A stretch of 64,000 nt of DNA from Coriolopsis trogii (GCA_020543525.1 JAHYIO010000001.1:2108001-2172000), one strand, 5' to 3'. Positions 36,363 to 48,316 are shown, counted from the first letter of the stretch. Notes: a model not told the origin generated them from the sequence alone. Made by a program: numbers and translations.

Positions 36363-38193
36363 TCATGAGGCCGCCTTCACCGCCCGTGATTGCGCCGCCT
36401 GTGCGGCGTTCACACCCATCCACGTCTTCTCGACAAGTCCCAGCAGACGCTGCATATCTGAGCTCCAATCGTTCATGACATCTTCGGCACTCCTGCTCCT
36501 ACGGAAGTTGACAATACCCGCCGGCCTGTCTGTACGTGCCCACACAGTTCCAGAAACGACCAATCGACAGAGGATCTCTTCGGTCTGTTGTTGTGAGAGG
36601 TCCAATAGGGAAGTGAGGCGAGCGAGCGTTATCCGAGTGTAGTATTGGGAAACGATCCGGATGTTCTGCGAGAGTGTCAATGATTGTTAAGAATTATCCT
36701 CAGACAATTGCTCACATGCTCAATGACTCTTGTATGCAGATCCTCCCAAAGCTTTGGTGAGCTGAATACACTTGTCTTCTGTAGGTGGGGCCCGTAGATC
36801 TGCTCGATGCCCGGCCACCTCATGAGCTCAGGTGTTGTGAAGCACTTGACGAGAGCACTAGGATAGACTCAGTAAACAACCAGCGACTAAGACGGCTTGG
36901 GACCTACTAATGAAGTTCGAGTCTTGCAAGGGCAGGGTCGGCGAAAAGACGGTGAAGCATGTCGGATTGTTCGTTGTCGTGAGGTGCAAGAACAACATAA
37001 TACACGATATGCTCGAGTGCCTAGACATCTGTCAATTAAATGCGAAGCATGGAGGTACATGTAGCTTTGCTCACTTCACGACCGCGACCGTTCACGTCCT
37101 CCTTGATGGAGGGTGTCTCCCAGACTTTGTGATAGTACTTCGCAGCGTCGAGGTATGCACTGTCGTGCAGTGCATACTGTATCATCATCTCGTAGTATTT
37201 GAGTTTGAGATCCTGATGTGCATCCAACTTAGCAGCGTCGCACGAGGCACACATACAAAGTACCCACCTCGTTCTCCTTGTTCTTCAGGAACTCCTCGTT
37301 GACCTTCCGCCCGCCCACCCGTACCCTAACCCATTCAGACTCACCGCCACCAATGGAGTCCTTCTGACCGTCCTGACCTATTTCCCCGTCCTTGAGCCGC
37401 GCGAGTGCGATCAAGAAGCGCATTTGCTCCTCGATGAACTCGGTCTTTTCTCGACGCTCCATGGAAGAATAGGTTTCCACTTGAAGGTCGCCTAAGAGGT
37501 CGCAGGCCGTTTGGAGAGCTTCCTTGCGGGAGGCAGGTGTGGCGGAGGGGGCTGCAGCAAGTGATTCATGGTAGTGGGCAAGTAGGAGGGTGATGCGTGC
37601 TCGAGGCGTCTCGAGGAAGATCTGAATGTAGAGTAGACATATGAGACGTCATGTGAAAGGCTAACAGAAGTTCAAATCAGACATACCTTGCCTTCCGTAA
37701 CGTTCCGCAAAGTCTCAATGAGCTCCAGCCACTTCTCGGTGCCCTGCTTCTTCCGAATATCCTCGAGCCATTCCATCGCTTGTTCCACCATAGCCTGGAT
37801 GGCCGCCTTGAGTTGACCGTGCTTCTTGCTAAGCGTGTTGATATTCGCATTCAAGGCCGCCAGATCTCCGGCCTTGTAGCAGAGTTCAGAGGCCTCCTTC
37901 ACAAGGCGGGTGGTGGACTTCATGTCCGAAGCCTGTACAACGACAATGTTGATGGCATGCCATCGCATACATAGCAGTACAACTCACGTTACGAGTCTGC
38001 TTTTCGAGCACATAGATCTTGTCCAACGCATCTTGGAGTTTACCAGACTACGCGTACACATACAAGTCAGTGCCACAATGAGCGTAATTGCGTAACTGCT
38101 ATAGGGACGTACCTCGGCTAGGGACCTGACTTCAGGCAAAAAAGCGTCAACCTCCTTCGTGAAGTCCTTCTCCTGCTTTTTGGGGTCGGCCAT
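36363..38193 (-). CDS. RPN5: 26S proteasome regulatory (lid) subunit Rpn5
   Basis: PCI-domain scaffold of the proteasome lid. It starts MADPKKQEKDFTKEVDAFLP. Conserved blocks follow in order: SDMKSTTRLVKEASELCYKA, NINTLSKKHGQLKAAIQAMV, TEKWLELIETLRNVTEGKI, DLKLKYYEMMIQYALHDSAY, and VYYVVLAPHDNEQSDMLHRL built across introns. The C-terminal winged helix is NIRIVSQYYTRITLARLTSL with LLDLSQQQTEEILCRLVVSG. The stop is at 36363. About eight introns; some interior exon ends are approximate. Length is about 480 residues, slightly long for the family because of a Gly/Glu-rich insert around 37290-37400. Confidence 0.92.
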
Positions 38194-38568
38194 GGTGGTA
38201 TACGTCGAGGGTAAAATGGGAGTAGATGAAGGATGCCAAGGGCTCGTCGCGAGTCTTACACTGGACTGACGCGTCGCGTGTAGGCGCTCTCCCTCGTTCC
38301 TTCCATATCGGTCGTCTGTCACGTGAAACGGTGTCTGAGCCACGGTGGAAGCGCCGAACTGGAAGCGAATAGGAATCGCCGTTCTAGTCCTCACGTTGAA
38401 GGTCAGCTCAGTGTTGGACTTTGGTTCTGTCGGCGGGTCGCTCTCACTCGACACGACGGTACGTTCAGACTCGGAAATAATGATATTGTCATTGTCATCA
38501 ACGAAATCCTACATCAGTGCCAGCACATCGTCCGTATGTAAGCATAAGGCATAACCATAGTCGAAGAA
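38194..38568. other. Gap between RPN5 and the F-box gene
   Basis: 375 nt with the RPN5 promoter and the F-box gene 3' end. Nothing else seen. Confidence 0.4.
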
Positions 38569-41160
38569 TCATTGACAAACAGGGTTGATATCCGCCGCCA
38601 GAGCCGAGCCGTTCGTGTGTGGGCCGTCGTGTGGGGGCTGGACAGGTGGCTGTTTCTCGTGTGCGGAGGCATGTTGGAGCTCAAGCTCAGAAGGGGTTGC
38701 ATGTGGAGCGAATTTTGAGAGGGCAGGCGGCATAAGAGGCATACTGAAGGGCACAAACGAAAACATAAAGCGGATGGGCGCAGTGTAGAACCGTACGACG
38801 CGGTACGTCAGATTGACAATACCTGTCGCCGCGACGGAGGGGGTGAAAATGAACGAAGGGGGGAAGCCACCGTCGACCTGGCTATCATCGTCCGAGGACT
38901 CAGACCCAGTGTCGGATGGGGCGACAACGATGGGTTCTGTCCCCTTTTCTTCGGTCTCTGGGACCGCGTCGATGCTCTGCTCAGAGTATGTGACGACAGC
39001 CATGACTTCCGCCTCGACCATCGTCGGTGTGGCGTCGATAGAAGCTTCGGTCTTCTCTGGCTCGATCTGAGCACCGAACTCGACGAGCTCAGGCACAGCC
39101 TGGATGGACATCTCCTGGACCTGGGGACGAACGGAGACACCAGCATCGAACATGATCGGGGTCGCATCGATACTCTTGTCCGCCTTTGGCGGAGGAACAT
39201 ACGGCGCCGGGGGTGGCTGGAGCTTCCTCTCCGACAGACGGATATGCTGAAGATGAGGGAGGAGTTCAGCAACCCTCTGCCACGCGACCGCGTTCGCCTC
39301 AATCACCCCCGCACGGTTCTTGCCGTCAAAGTACTTCAACGTCTCCAAGTACGGGGTGATGTGGCTGAGGAGCACCCCGATCTCGAGCGGGTTCTTGATC
39401 CACGAGTGCCCGACGTGCAGACGGAGCAGCGCACGCGAGCACACGACGCGCGTCGAGTACACCTCGTCGCTCGACAGCTCCGTGGCGTTCACCACGACCG
39501 CAAGCGTGTGCAGCCTACGGCAGTCGCGCGTCAGCGGCACGATGCTCTCCATCGTGAGCGGCGGGGGCGGGCCAGTGGCCGGGAAGCGCGCCATGGGACA
39601 GAGCCGGAGGACCTCGATGTTGGGACAGACACGCGCAACGTGCCTGATGTCCTTCTCCTCAAAGATCGCCGACTCGGGCAGGTCGATCTCCAGCCTCCAC
39701 AAACGCGGCAGCCTCGAGAAGTACGTGAGCGGCAGACGCCGCATCGGTGCGTCCCCCCCGCGCGAGGTCGCCCGCACGAGCTCCCCGAACCTCGACGCGC
39801 TCGTCGCGTTGATCCGGAGCGACTGCAGGGTGTCCGCGAACTGGTCGCTCACGACCGTGCACAGGTCGTGCCAGTCGATCGAGTGCGGCGGGTCCTCCAT
39901 GACGAGGTCGAGCTGCGCGAGCGGGCTCGTCAGGTGCTTGAGGAACGTGGCCAGGTTGGCAGCCTCGCCCGTCAGCGTCAGGTTGCTCAGCTTCGCAAAC
40001 GCCCCGCGGCGAGGCCCGTCGCGCGTGAGTCGCACTGCAGCCTTGCGGGCCTCGGAGAAGTCAAACGTCGAGTCCTCGCCCGAGAACACGCCGCTGTCCG
40101 TCCCACCCACCGAGCTGGGGGTCGAGTACCCCGACCCGGGGCTGATGTCGTCGAAGAAGCCCTCCACGGCCGTCGTCGCCCGCGCCGAGAGGTCGACCGC
40201 GAACGTCTTGAGCGCAGGCAGCCCCGCGGCCCACTTGCCCACCTTGGACGCAAGGGCGCCCGGGGCAGTCAGCGCCAGCTTCTCGAGCGCGACGTTCTCC
40301 TGGAACGTGTCCGTGAACCGGTCAGGCAGGTTCGTGTGCAGCGTGAACGCGAACGACGTCAGGCCCTTGCGGCTCGCGATCTCCTCCAGGAGGTCGTTGA
40401 TCCTCGCGCTCTTCGACCCCACCTCGAGCACGACCGACTCCACCTGCGGCCCGAGGAACATGCGGCACCGCTCAAGGTTCGCCGCGGTCTCGACCTTCCA
40501 CGTGAGCGAGGTGAGGTTGGGCAGGATGTACGGCCGCGGGCGGTTGTCCTCGAGCATCGGCAGGATCGACGGCGCGATATTCCCGGACATCTCGACGTAC
40601 GCAACGCTCTTCACGCGCGCGCCGTACTCCAGCACTCGGGCCCAGTCGTCACGCTCCGGCGCCTTCGTCTGCGTTTCCGTGTCGGTTTCGTCGACGGGAG
40701 AGAGCAGGGCAGAAGCGGCCGGGGCAAGAATGCGTGTGAGCAACGACTCCTGAGGGGCCGACAGAGACAGAAGGCGTACCAGGCCCAAGCCCGGCCTGCG
40801 GGCGCGCTTCAGGAGGGTGCTCGGGAACAGGCCCAGGAGCGGGGTGAGGCTGTCGAGGTCCCGCCACAGGACATTGAGCGCGGGCTCCTTGTAGGCCTTA
40901 CAGGTGCGCGCAAGGCGAGAGACGGAGCGGCGGCCACCGGGGGTGTCGAGGATCGTCTCGAGCAGCTTCTGCGTTACGTCTGCGTCCTTGAGGATGGATG
41001 GGTACATCTTCTGCTGGTAGACGGCGTACGGCGTGTAGTTGTCGACCTTGAGCGAGGCGGTGGACTTGCGGGAGCGGAGGCTGGCGAGGCGCGGGCGCGG
41101 AATTTGCGAAATATAATCGGCGAGGGAAGAGCGACGAGAGAGAGACTGTCCGGAAGACAT
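38569..41160 (-). CDS. F-box-like protein with leucine-rich region
   Basis: A single exon of 863 codons. The F-box-like segment lies at about residues 65-115 (DVTQKLLETILDTPGGRRSV, then LARTCKAYKEPALNVLWRDL), the form common in agaricomycete F-box proteins. Such proteins recruit substrates to SCF ubiquitin ligases. A long leucine-rich region follows (about 120-640). Residues about 660-735 carry degenerate repeats built on S-I-D/Q-A-T/V-P, and an acidic stretch comes next. A hydrophobic segment near the C-terminus (FYTAPIRFMFSFVPFSMPLM) may be membrane-associating. The region is very GC-rich in third positions, which creates long antisense open frames that are not genes. The substrate is unknown; families like this are greatly expanded in mushrooms. 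Confidence 0.82.
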   Translation of the reverse strand: MSSGQSLSRRSSLADYISQIPRPRLASLRSRKSTASLKVDNYTPYAVYQQKMYPSILKDADVTQKLLETILDTPGGRRSVSRLARTCKAYKEPALNVLWRDLDSLTPLLGLFPSTLLKRARRPGLGLVRLLSLSAPQESLLTRILAPAASALLSPVDETDTETQTKAPERDDWARVLEYGARVKSVAYVEMSGNIAPSILPMLEDNRPRPYILPNLTSLTWKVETAANLERCRMFLGPQVESVVLEVGSKSARINDLLEEIASRKGLTSFAFTLHTNLPDRFTDTFQENVALEKLALTAPGALASKVGKWAAGLPALKTFAVDLSARATTAVEGFFDDISPGSGYSTPSSVGGTDSGVFSGEDSTFDFSEARKAAVRLTRDGPRRGAFAKLSNLTLTGEAANLATFLKHLTSPLAQLDLVMEDPPHSIDWHDLCTVVSDQFADTLQSLRINATSASRFGELVRATSRGGDAPMRRLPLTYFSRLPRLWRLEIDLPESAIFEEKDIRHVARVCPNIEVLRLCPMARFPATGPPPPLTMESIVPLTRDCRRLHTLAVVVNATELSSDEVYSTRVVCSRALLRLHVGHSWIKNPLEIGVLLSHITPYLETLKYFDGKNRAGVIEANAVAWQRVAELLPHLQHIRLSERKLQPPPAPYVPPPKADKSIDATPIMFDAGVSVRPQVQEMSIQAVPELVEFGAQIEPEKTEASIDATPTMVEAEVMAVVTYSEQSIDAVPETEEKGTEPIVVAPSDTGSESSDDDSQVDGGFPPSFIFTPSVAATGIVNLTYRVVRFYTAPIRFMFSFVPFSMPLMPPALSKFAPHATPSELELQHASAHEKQPPVQPPHDGPHTNGSALAADINPVCQ

Positions 41161-41745
41161 GCTGGGCTTTCTGCACGAGCTGGAGGTACTTATTGGACTG
41201 TGAGCTGCGGATCGTTAGGTTTGGGGGAGGTAATGGCACGTCGACGTGGAATAGATATGAAGAGCTTCGATGTGGATGAGGGTGGACGGGTTGAATCCCG
41301 GGGTGCTTCGAGGAGTACACAAGTGCGCAATGCGACGGGGAGTGAGTTAGGGGAAAGCGAACACTCTATAGGCCGAGAATTATACCCACTGGACGATGTC
41401 TGAACCGCCTCACTGTGCATGTTCATCGTGCCTTGTAGCACATTGATTGAGCACCCAAGTTTACAGCTAGATTCGTGAGCATGCATGATCAACGAGGACT
41501 TAGGCTCTGCAACCCAGCAGAGCGAGAGCGCGTAAACGCCCATTATACGACAGCACGCGCCTCACGTGAGTCGCAACACGCCTCGTACGCACCTCTGGAC
41601 GGAGCACGTCTCCGCAAGAAGACCGTCCGCACTGGACGCACACGACCACAGTCCCTGTACCAGCGCGATAGCACATTGCAAACGATAGCATGCAGATCCG
41701 AATGAGCAAATCGTACAGATGAGAAGACACATACTGGTACACAGC
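41161..41745. other. Gap between F-box gene and SLD2
   Basis: 585 nt: F-box promoter and SLD2 3' end, both on the - strand. Short frames only; no other feature seen. Confidence 0.4.
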
Positions 41746-43537
41746 CTACAACTCCCCCACTTCCCATGGCACGGGCTCGCCTTCCCACTCTTCTTCAGTA
41801 CCTCCAGCATGGTCCGAGTCCTCGCCAACGTCCCATATCTCGCCACCTTTGCTGGGGTCATAGTGCGTCTCGCGACTACCATAGAGGAGACTCCGCACGA
41901 CCTTCTCCTCGTCATGGTCCCTTGCCCGTGTCCGCGGTGAGATAGCGAGTATCCGGTGGAGATCGTCTGGAAGGCTGACTTCGAGCTTTCCTGAATCGTT
42001 CAAGGGATCGAGAAGGGCGGTAGACTCGTCTGGCTCTGGCCGTACGCGCCAATGCGTGTCCCAGTCGGAATCGTCATCGCCATCATGCGCAGCTTTTGGG
42101 AGGTGCGAGAGAGGGTCCAGCTCCTTGACCTGGATCTCGTCATCATCTAAACTCTCGTCGTCTTCACCGGTCGCAACAGGATCCTGCAGCAGCTTCGCCT
42201 TCTTGCGGGCGAAAGCAGCCGCTTTCGCTTTGCCCTTGTCCGCGACTTTGGAGGCCGAAGATTTCGACGCGCCTGGAGGCGGGGAAGGGGGTATGAGAGG
42301 TATGTTCAGAGGGCCGCTGGTACTAGGAGTACCAAGGTCGTTTATCTCGTCAGGATCCTCAGGTAATTGACGCTTGGTCGACGCTCGTGAACGCGGGTTC
42401 GGGCGAGTTTGGCTTTGGGGCACTGCGGAGGAAGGAGTTGGCTGCGACGCCTTTGAAGGGCCAATATTAGACCACAGGTCGTCTTTGGTAGGTACGAGGG
42501 CTTTCGGAATGCCACGCTTGCCGTCAACGGCCCGTGTCCTCGGATTCGCATGCTTTGCGGGCAAGGCGACAGGTACCTCGAGACCCTTGAGCTTCGGTCT
42601 GGTACTCCAATCGTCGTCCTCGTCAGAAGAAGGAGACAATGCGCGAGACCTCTGCCTCTTCATGCCAAGCACGGTAGGAGCTGGAGAGGCAGCCTTCTTG
42701 CGAGTTGAGATGGCCTTCACGGCACGCTTCTCGCCATTTGAGAGAGCGTCGTCAAAGAGGACCTTGAAGTTCTTGCCAGCCGTGCGAGGTTTCATGGGCG
42801 TATCAGCAATAATCGTGTCATTCGGGTCCGCAGCCATCTCATCTCCGTCCGAGGCGTCCGGGCTATGGAGAGCAGCGCGGCCAGTAAAGGAGAGCGCAGC
42901 TTGTGAATTCACACGTGGACGCTTTTCTTTGACTGGAGAAGGGGAGACGGGTTCCCCGCGGAGACGCTTACGTGCTCGTGTGACGGCCGAGTCGGCTACG
43001 GGGGAAAGCGGAGGTTGAGAGACCAGAAGGAGAGGCTGTATGGGGGGAAATGGATCCGGAGAAGGCGAGCGTCGGGGAGCATGTGGTTTGTTCTTCGGTT
43101 TGGAGGGGGTTGCGAAGGGATTGGGACGCGATTGATTAGATGCACGTTGCGAGGATGAACCAGGATCCGTGTACTTCTTCCTGTTCTTGACAGGGGAAAA
43201 TGGATTGGAAGTGAGAACGGGAGGATCGACCTTGACGGCACGAGCCTTGGGGAGGATGGATGAGGCAGGTGGTTGACGTGGCGGCGGGGGAGGGGTGGAC
43301 GGGCGGGTGGCTGGTTTGGAGAGCGAGCCGGAAGAGGAAGCCTTGGAGAGGGACTTGTAGAGTTTGTACTTCTGGGCTGCGTTCCGGATGAACGCGGCGG
43401 AATGGGTGGGATGGATGTGTAGACGCACCTATGGCTGGTTGGTCCTTGATCTCCTGGATAGACGGGTCTCTGCCATGATTTGCGCGGAAGTCGCGTTCCC
43501 AGGTCTTGATCTCTGCACGGAGGGTGGCGAGGTCCAT
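41746..43537 (-). CDS. SLD2: DNA replication initiation factor Sld2/Drc1
   Basis: Replication licensing factor. In yeast, CDK-phosphorylated Sld2 binds Dpb11 and helps load Cdc45-GINS; the N-terminus is homologous to animal RecQL4. Exon 1 (43429-43537) encodes MDLATLRAEIKTWERDFRAN and HGRDPSIQEIKDQPAI. After a 52-nt intron (43377-43428) the frame continues AQKYKLYKSLSKASS. That is the signature Sld2 N-terminal motif. The middle is disordered and basic with many SP/TP sites (SPSPDPFPP, SPVKEKRPR, SPSSDEDDD), consistent with CDK control. The C-terminus has the fungal block DEEKVVRSLLYGSRETHYDP followed by KGGEIWDVGE. Length is 579 residues, close to other filamentous fungi. The start is 261 nt from the divergent Pal1-like gene. 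Confidence 0.88.
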
Positions 43538-43798
43538 GAGTGTGCGAGAGAGAGGGGCAGGACGCGTCTCAACGCGCGAGTGAGAGAGCGGGCCTCGGCG
43601 CCTATGCACGCGTTCTGGGAGAGCGTGTGGGAGCGCACGTGGCCGTGGCCGGGATAGGCGCTGGGAGAGGCAGGCTCTGCGCGTGGGCTGGAGCAGGAGC
43701 AGGAGAGTCTTTTGTCCGCACAGGCCTCTCTCCTCAAAGGGCGCGTCCACCTCTCGTCATACCTAGCGCTGCTCCTCCTCCCCCGGCTGGCAACACCC

Positions 43799-46259
43799 AT
43801 GAACCCTTATTTCTATTCTGACGATGACCCCACCCGCCGCCGACTCTCTGCCATTCCACCCCACTTCCAGCACCTTCCTCTGCAGCAGCCCTTCAGCTTC
43901 CCTTATCCCCATCCCCACCCTGCTCTCCAGCCCTTCCCGCTATCTTATCCCCTCCAAGGCCCCCAGGTTCTTCACCAGCTTCCTCAATTCATGCCCCAGC
44001 AGTATCCACCCCACAACAGGCCTGTCCCTCAATCCCTCCTCAATGACCCCGCCTTTTCTCCGGATCCGCGCACGAACCCCCATTTCTTCAGCATGAACGA
44101 CCGCGAGGAGATCTACCCTGCGAGTGTCTCAGATAGCCTTTCCGACTACGCATCCACCGTCCCCGATGATGAGTCCGAGGTCGACCACTCCAATCTTCCT
44201 CCGCGCATGCGCCTCCTCAATTCACCGCCCTCACCTACGCATCCGCACCATGCTCGATCTCACTCTGCTCCCTACGTTCCGCCACCTCAACCCCAGAACA
44301 TTTCTCGATCAAGCTCGGCGAGAGTCATCCCCGTTCCTCCTCCCATATCGCATACATCTGCTTCAGGATCCCATCTGCGCAAGGGTCCACAAGACCAGCC
44401 AATTCGAGGACCGTCTCCCGTCTATGCCTCTGCATCCCTAGCCGCCCAGCAGCGATGGCAACCTCCTCCTCCTCCTTACTCAGATTCGGAGAGCGACTCG
44501 TCTTCATCCAATCCGCACACCCCTGCAGATACTCCTCCCTCGTCTTCATCTAATCTGCCTCGGGATGCTAGGAACACAGTTCCCTTCGCATCCTCCGAGA
44601 AAGCCTCTCCACCTTCGGCACAGGCCCATCTCCCAACCCCATCTAACGCAAACGCCTCCCCGCAGCCCAACGGCGCAGCGTCTGCGATCAAGACGTCTAC
44701 GCGCCCCCCAATCAATGCGCGTAATGCTTCGGCCCCAGAATTGCACCAGCCGCCGCCTCCTGTAGATGTTCCCCCACGACCATCTACAGTTCCCATCCCA
44801 GCACCTCCGTCTGAGAATGCGTCTGTACCTCCGCCACGCCGCAGGTTGAACAGCAAGGTCGCCACTCCTCCCAAGGACCTGGACCGCATAGATGAACTCG
44901 ATGAGTCCGATCCGCTTGGCTTCGCATGGCACCACGACGGACCGTACGAGGCAATCGCCAAAGCTGCGTCAACCACGCATCCAGACCAGACGGGTGCGGG
45001 TAACAGACGCACGCAGGTTCGTCGGTTGTTATGGTGTTCATTCAACGAAGTAGGCTGATTGCCTCTCTGGACTATAGCGTCCCAAGCGAAAGCCCGTACA
45101 ACCTTACGACGTCTCGCTCGGTGTCGCTCCTGGGCAGATTTTCCCGTCATACTCACAGTACCAGCCTCCGAGTGCAGGCAACGGCGTGCAGGCGCAGCAG
45201 CTGAACGCGGACGCACTTCCTCCCATGCCTCCATCCGAGAATTTCCCGGTGGGTTCTCCTCCTACGAGCCCTCTTGCGCTGCCGGTGCAGCGGCACGCAC
45301 GTCCGGTTGCCCCTCCCACTCCTGATCTGTACGACAATGTACATATGAGTGCGAGGAACGGGACCCCAGCTGTACGGAACGCCCCGCTTCCCGCGCGACA
45401 GCAGCATCGTCAGTCTCCGCAAAGAGACTCGCCCCCACAAACTCCGCACCGCACTACGCCACCACAACCTTCGCCTCCGCTACCTAATCCGCACTCCCCA
45501 GCAGAGTCTGGCTTCAGAGATAGTCGACCTGGGCCTCCACACAACTCCAGGCCTCTATCAGCGATGCCGCCTCGTTCGGACCTTCCTCCGTCCAATGTCG
45601 TTCCTCAACCTGACATCTCGCTACCTCCTGCTCGTCAAGGCAAGAGCTTCTCCCTCCTTCCCCGTCATCTGCCCAAGAAGCTCGTCATGCCCGCACCGCT
45701 GCAACAGAGCGTGCAGCAGAACCAGCCTGTGCCGCATGGCCAGGCGCATGTGGAAGTCCTCGCGCAGCGGCACGGGCCGGTCGTCCCATCTTCTCAATCC
45801 GCACCGCCCAAGGCTGCTGCTCCGTCTGTGAACAGCGTGCAGCAGCAGCAGCATGCGCGTGCAAAGGACATCCCGATCAGCCATGGGCCGAACGTCCTGA
45901 AGAAGAGGCACACTGTGGGCGGGGCTCCTCCGCCACCGGCTGAAGCGGCCGCGCCTGCGTCGAACGCGACGGCGGCGCTGTTTGCGGCGCGAGTGAGGTT
46001 CGCGGAGCCCGCGAGGGAGGAGACGAAGGAGGAGAGGAAGCGGCGGGAGAAGGAGGAGGCGCGGCGGGAGAAGGAGGCGGCGAAACGGGAGAAGGAGCGG
46101 GCGAAGGCGATGCCGCGCGATGTGCCGCTGCAGGGGATGTTTAGGCCTGACTATGTGAAGGAGGGGGAGCTCGCGAGGGGGCGCGAGGTTGGCGGGGTGG
46201 GAGGGGGTGGGGGGCCGAAGGTGTCGTCGTCGAGCAGGAAGTTGAGCAAGCGTCGTTGA
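43799..46259 (+). CDS. Pal1-like, proline-rich cell-morphology protein
   Basis: Two exons (43799-45016, 45078-46259) give an 799-residue, Pro/Ser-rich protein. The only strongly conserved-looking block is near residue 365: DRIDELDESDPLGFAWHHDG followed by PYEAIAK. It resembles the Pal1 family core, in which a short segment ends in a HHDGPF/Y motif. In fission yeast Pal1 localises to growing tips and septa and supports cylindrical shape. The C-terminus has a charged helix (EERKRREKEEARREKEAAKR) and a basic tail (SSSRKLSKRR). The rest is low complexity with PxxP and SP motifs, which suggests a disordered cortical scaffold. The Pal1 link rests on one motif, so I leave the symbol empty. Confidence 0.72.
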
Positions 46260-47231
46260 CGGAGGACGTCGAAGGGAAGGTATGGGTATGGCAGGCTGTC
46301 GCTGTCGCGTCAGGCGAGCGAACAGTCCTTCCATACCATTTGCTGTGTGCTCGCGAGGTGGCCCTTGGCCATATCGTGCGGCGTTGTGGTTCACTCCATC
46401 TCTCTAGGTTATTTGGTTTCCCTTGCTCTCTCCATCTCAAAATCTCAAGTTCGACCTCTGTTGTATCGGATATCACTCTGTTGTAGCTGCATCCACCATC
46501 TTGTACTCCTGTCGCATATTCTACTCATCTCCCTCCCTCTCCACCACGGACAATCGCTAATCATACGAGTATCGCGCGAGCACGCATACGACCCCCCACG
46601 CACATTCACATACAAGTCTCCCTGCTGTCATCTTACGAGTTAACCTTATCCTCAACCCCATCATCGACATCTTTCCCATCGCTTTGCATCATCTTTCTCG
46701 CTGTATTCATCATGACTTGTATGTCCCGTACGACCACGCACATTCACGCAATGACAAAAAAGGTATAGAGGTCGGACTGCAAGCGGACTTCGAGTCGCGA
46801 ACATACCATGTAACATTCTTCTTTTTTATATCCGTGCGTCGGCCGTCGTATGGTGCGCATCCAGTCACGACTAGAATGAGAATGGTGAGTCCATCCGCTA
46901 TTGCGTGAATGATTGTCTTCTGATATAGTCACAGTCCCCCTAGAGGTTCGCTTGAACTCTTGTCTATGCCCGTCCTGAGCATGCTGCACAGTGCCTCCTC
47001 CCGAGACCTCGCATCGTGAGTCGCCGATTGACAGCGACTACACCTCGGGGCTCCGTTTCATGCACCGGGGGCGATTGACAAAACGTCCTATCGTTACGAG
47101 GCTTGGTTCCGTCTTGATGTATACTCGTGCAGGGCGTGTGTGCAGCATAAAAGGTGAGAGCACATAGATTCGTCTGAACAGGAAGCACCTCTTCTCTCTC
47201 CTTCGAAGCCCCTCGAAAGCGTACGATCGGC
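46260..47231. other. Gap before the RNase array
   Basis: 972 nt: 3' region of the Pal1-like gene, then the promoter of the first RNase-like gene. No other gene recognised. Confidence 0.4.
47146..47152 (+). promoter_or_regulatory. TATA-like element of RNase-like copy A
   Basis: CATAAAA, 80 nt upstream of the ATG at 47232. Position and sequence match the TATAAAA element of copy D. Confidence 0.5.
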
Positions 47232-47944
47232 ATGAAGGTCACCGCCATCGCTACCCTTCTCGCTCTTTGCGCAGCCTCGGCTGCAGCCACTAATGCGACC
47301 GCCGACGCCCACATCCCCGTCTGCGATACGGTCCTACCCACATCATATTGTAACTGCCAAGATTACTTATCCGGTCAGTGGTCTCACCCTTGGCGGGGAC
47401 CCCTATGATTCTTATTTACTTTTCTGCAGGTCCAATATCGCCCCACATAAACGAGTACAGCTCGAGGGACATCGCGCTCGCGATGTTGGTCGCGTCAGCT
47501 GGCGGAGCTGGGTAGGCAGATTGGCCCCGGTATCCCTTTGTCAGTTGTTGATTCCGTCAACTGCTTTCTTCCAGTGAGTATCCCAAGAAAGTGGATGGTC
47601 TAGAGGTAGGTTTCATCTCACCAACCAGTGCCCAGCATGGTGTTCCTGACAGAGATTGCAAATCTGTTAGAGATCCCGGCGGTTCCTGCCTGCAGGGTGC
47701 GCGAAAGGTGACCTGTTTGTCTACCCTATCACGCATGGCTTGCCCTACTCGGGGGGAGGACCGGTGGAGACCGACGACCTGGTCATATATACCAAAGAGG
47801 GCGTATTCTGTGGTACGTTAGTCCGAGACGTGTCCTGTCGTATGAATGAACATGCTGATGTCTGGTTTTTGGCTTTTCGTAGGCTGCGTGGCGCGTATTG
47901 ACGAATATACTCCCGTGCACTGTGATAGTGACAGATATCAGTAG
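47232..47944 (+). CDS. RNase T1-family secreted protein, catalytic residues lost (copy A)
   Basis: First gene of the array. Five exons are proposed: 47232-47373, 47430-47511, 47575-47605, 47671-47812 and 47883-47944. Intron positions correspond to those of copies B and E. It has a signal peptide (MKVTAIATLLALCAASAAA). Framework features are kept: the SRDIALAML helix region, the GGAG turn, YPITHGLPYSGGG in place of the usual YPL...YSGGSPG, and a KEGVFCG exon end. All four positions that act in RNase T1 are changed. The segment equivalent to YPHKY reads YPKKV (His40 to Lys). The general-base Glu58 is Val (FVYP). The Arg77 segment reads ETDDLV, with no Arg. The His92 exon has no THTGA motif. The frame is open and the signal peptide intact, so it looks like an expressed non-catalytic paralogue rather than a pseudogene. 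The exon 4 acceptor is the least certain site. Confidence 0.68.
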
Positions 47945-48272
47945 CCCACGTGTAGGGTCAGAATACGCCATGGCCGTCTATTCAAGGCCTGGGCGCAACC
48001 ATAGGGAGGGGGAGGGGTGATGTGGTACCATGGGCGAGGCGGAAAGTATCGTTCGGTCGTTCGTTTGGTGGCGGAATAGATCGGGGTTTAGTCGATTTTG
48101 CTGCGTCTTGTTTGACAGCAAGAAGATGGAGTGCATCGGCGAAGCCTCACTGGCTTACATGAGTTTTCCACCTATCCGCCCTAGCTGCCGCCTGGGCGAT
48201 GCAAGTCCGATCCTCAATGTCTGTGTACCGGGGCGACTCCCAAAGCCCACCTATGTGAGCCATATACAATCG

Positions 48273-48316
48273 GACAAAAAAGTCCCAGGTTTATTAAACC
48301 TCGGGACTTTTTTGTC
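48273..48316. repeat. Left hairpin palindrome of the element
   Basis: About 21-nt arms with one extra base on the right arm (TCGGGAC against GTCCCA). This could form a very stable hairpin in DNA or RNA. Confidence 0.85.

Noticed and set aside
39244..41403. A 719-codon + strand open frame, and a second of 477 codons (39320-40753), opposite the F-box gene
   Set aside because: Both mirror the - strand F-box coding sequence. Translations are Arg-rich and repetitive with no domain, as expected from strong GC bias at third positions of the real gene.
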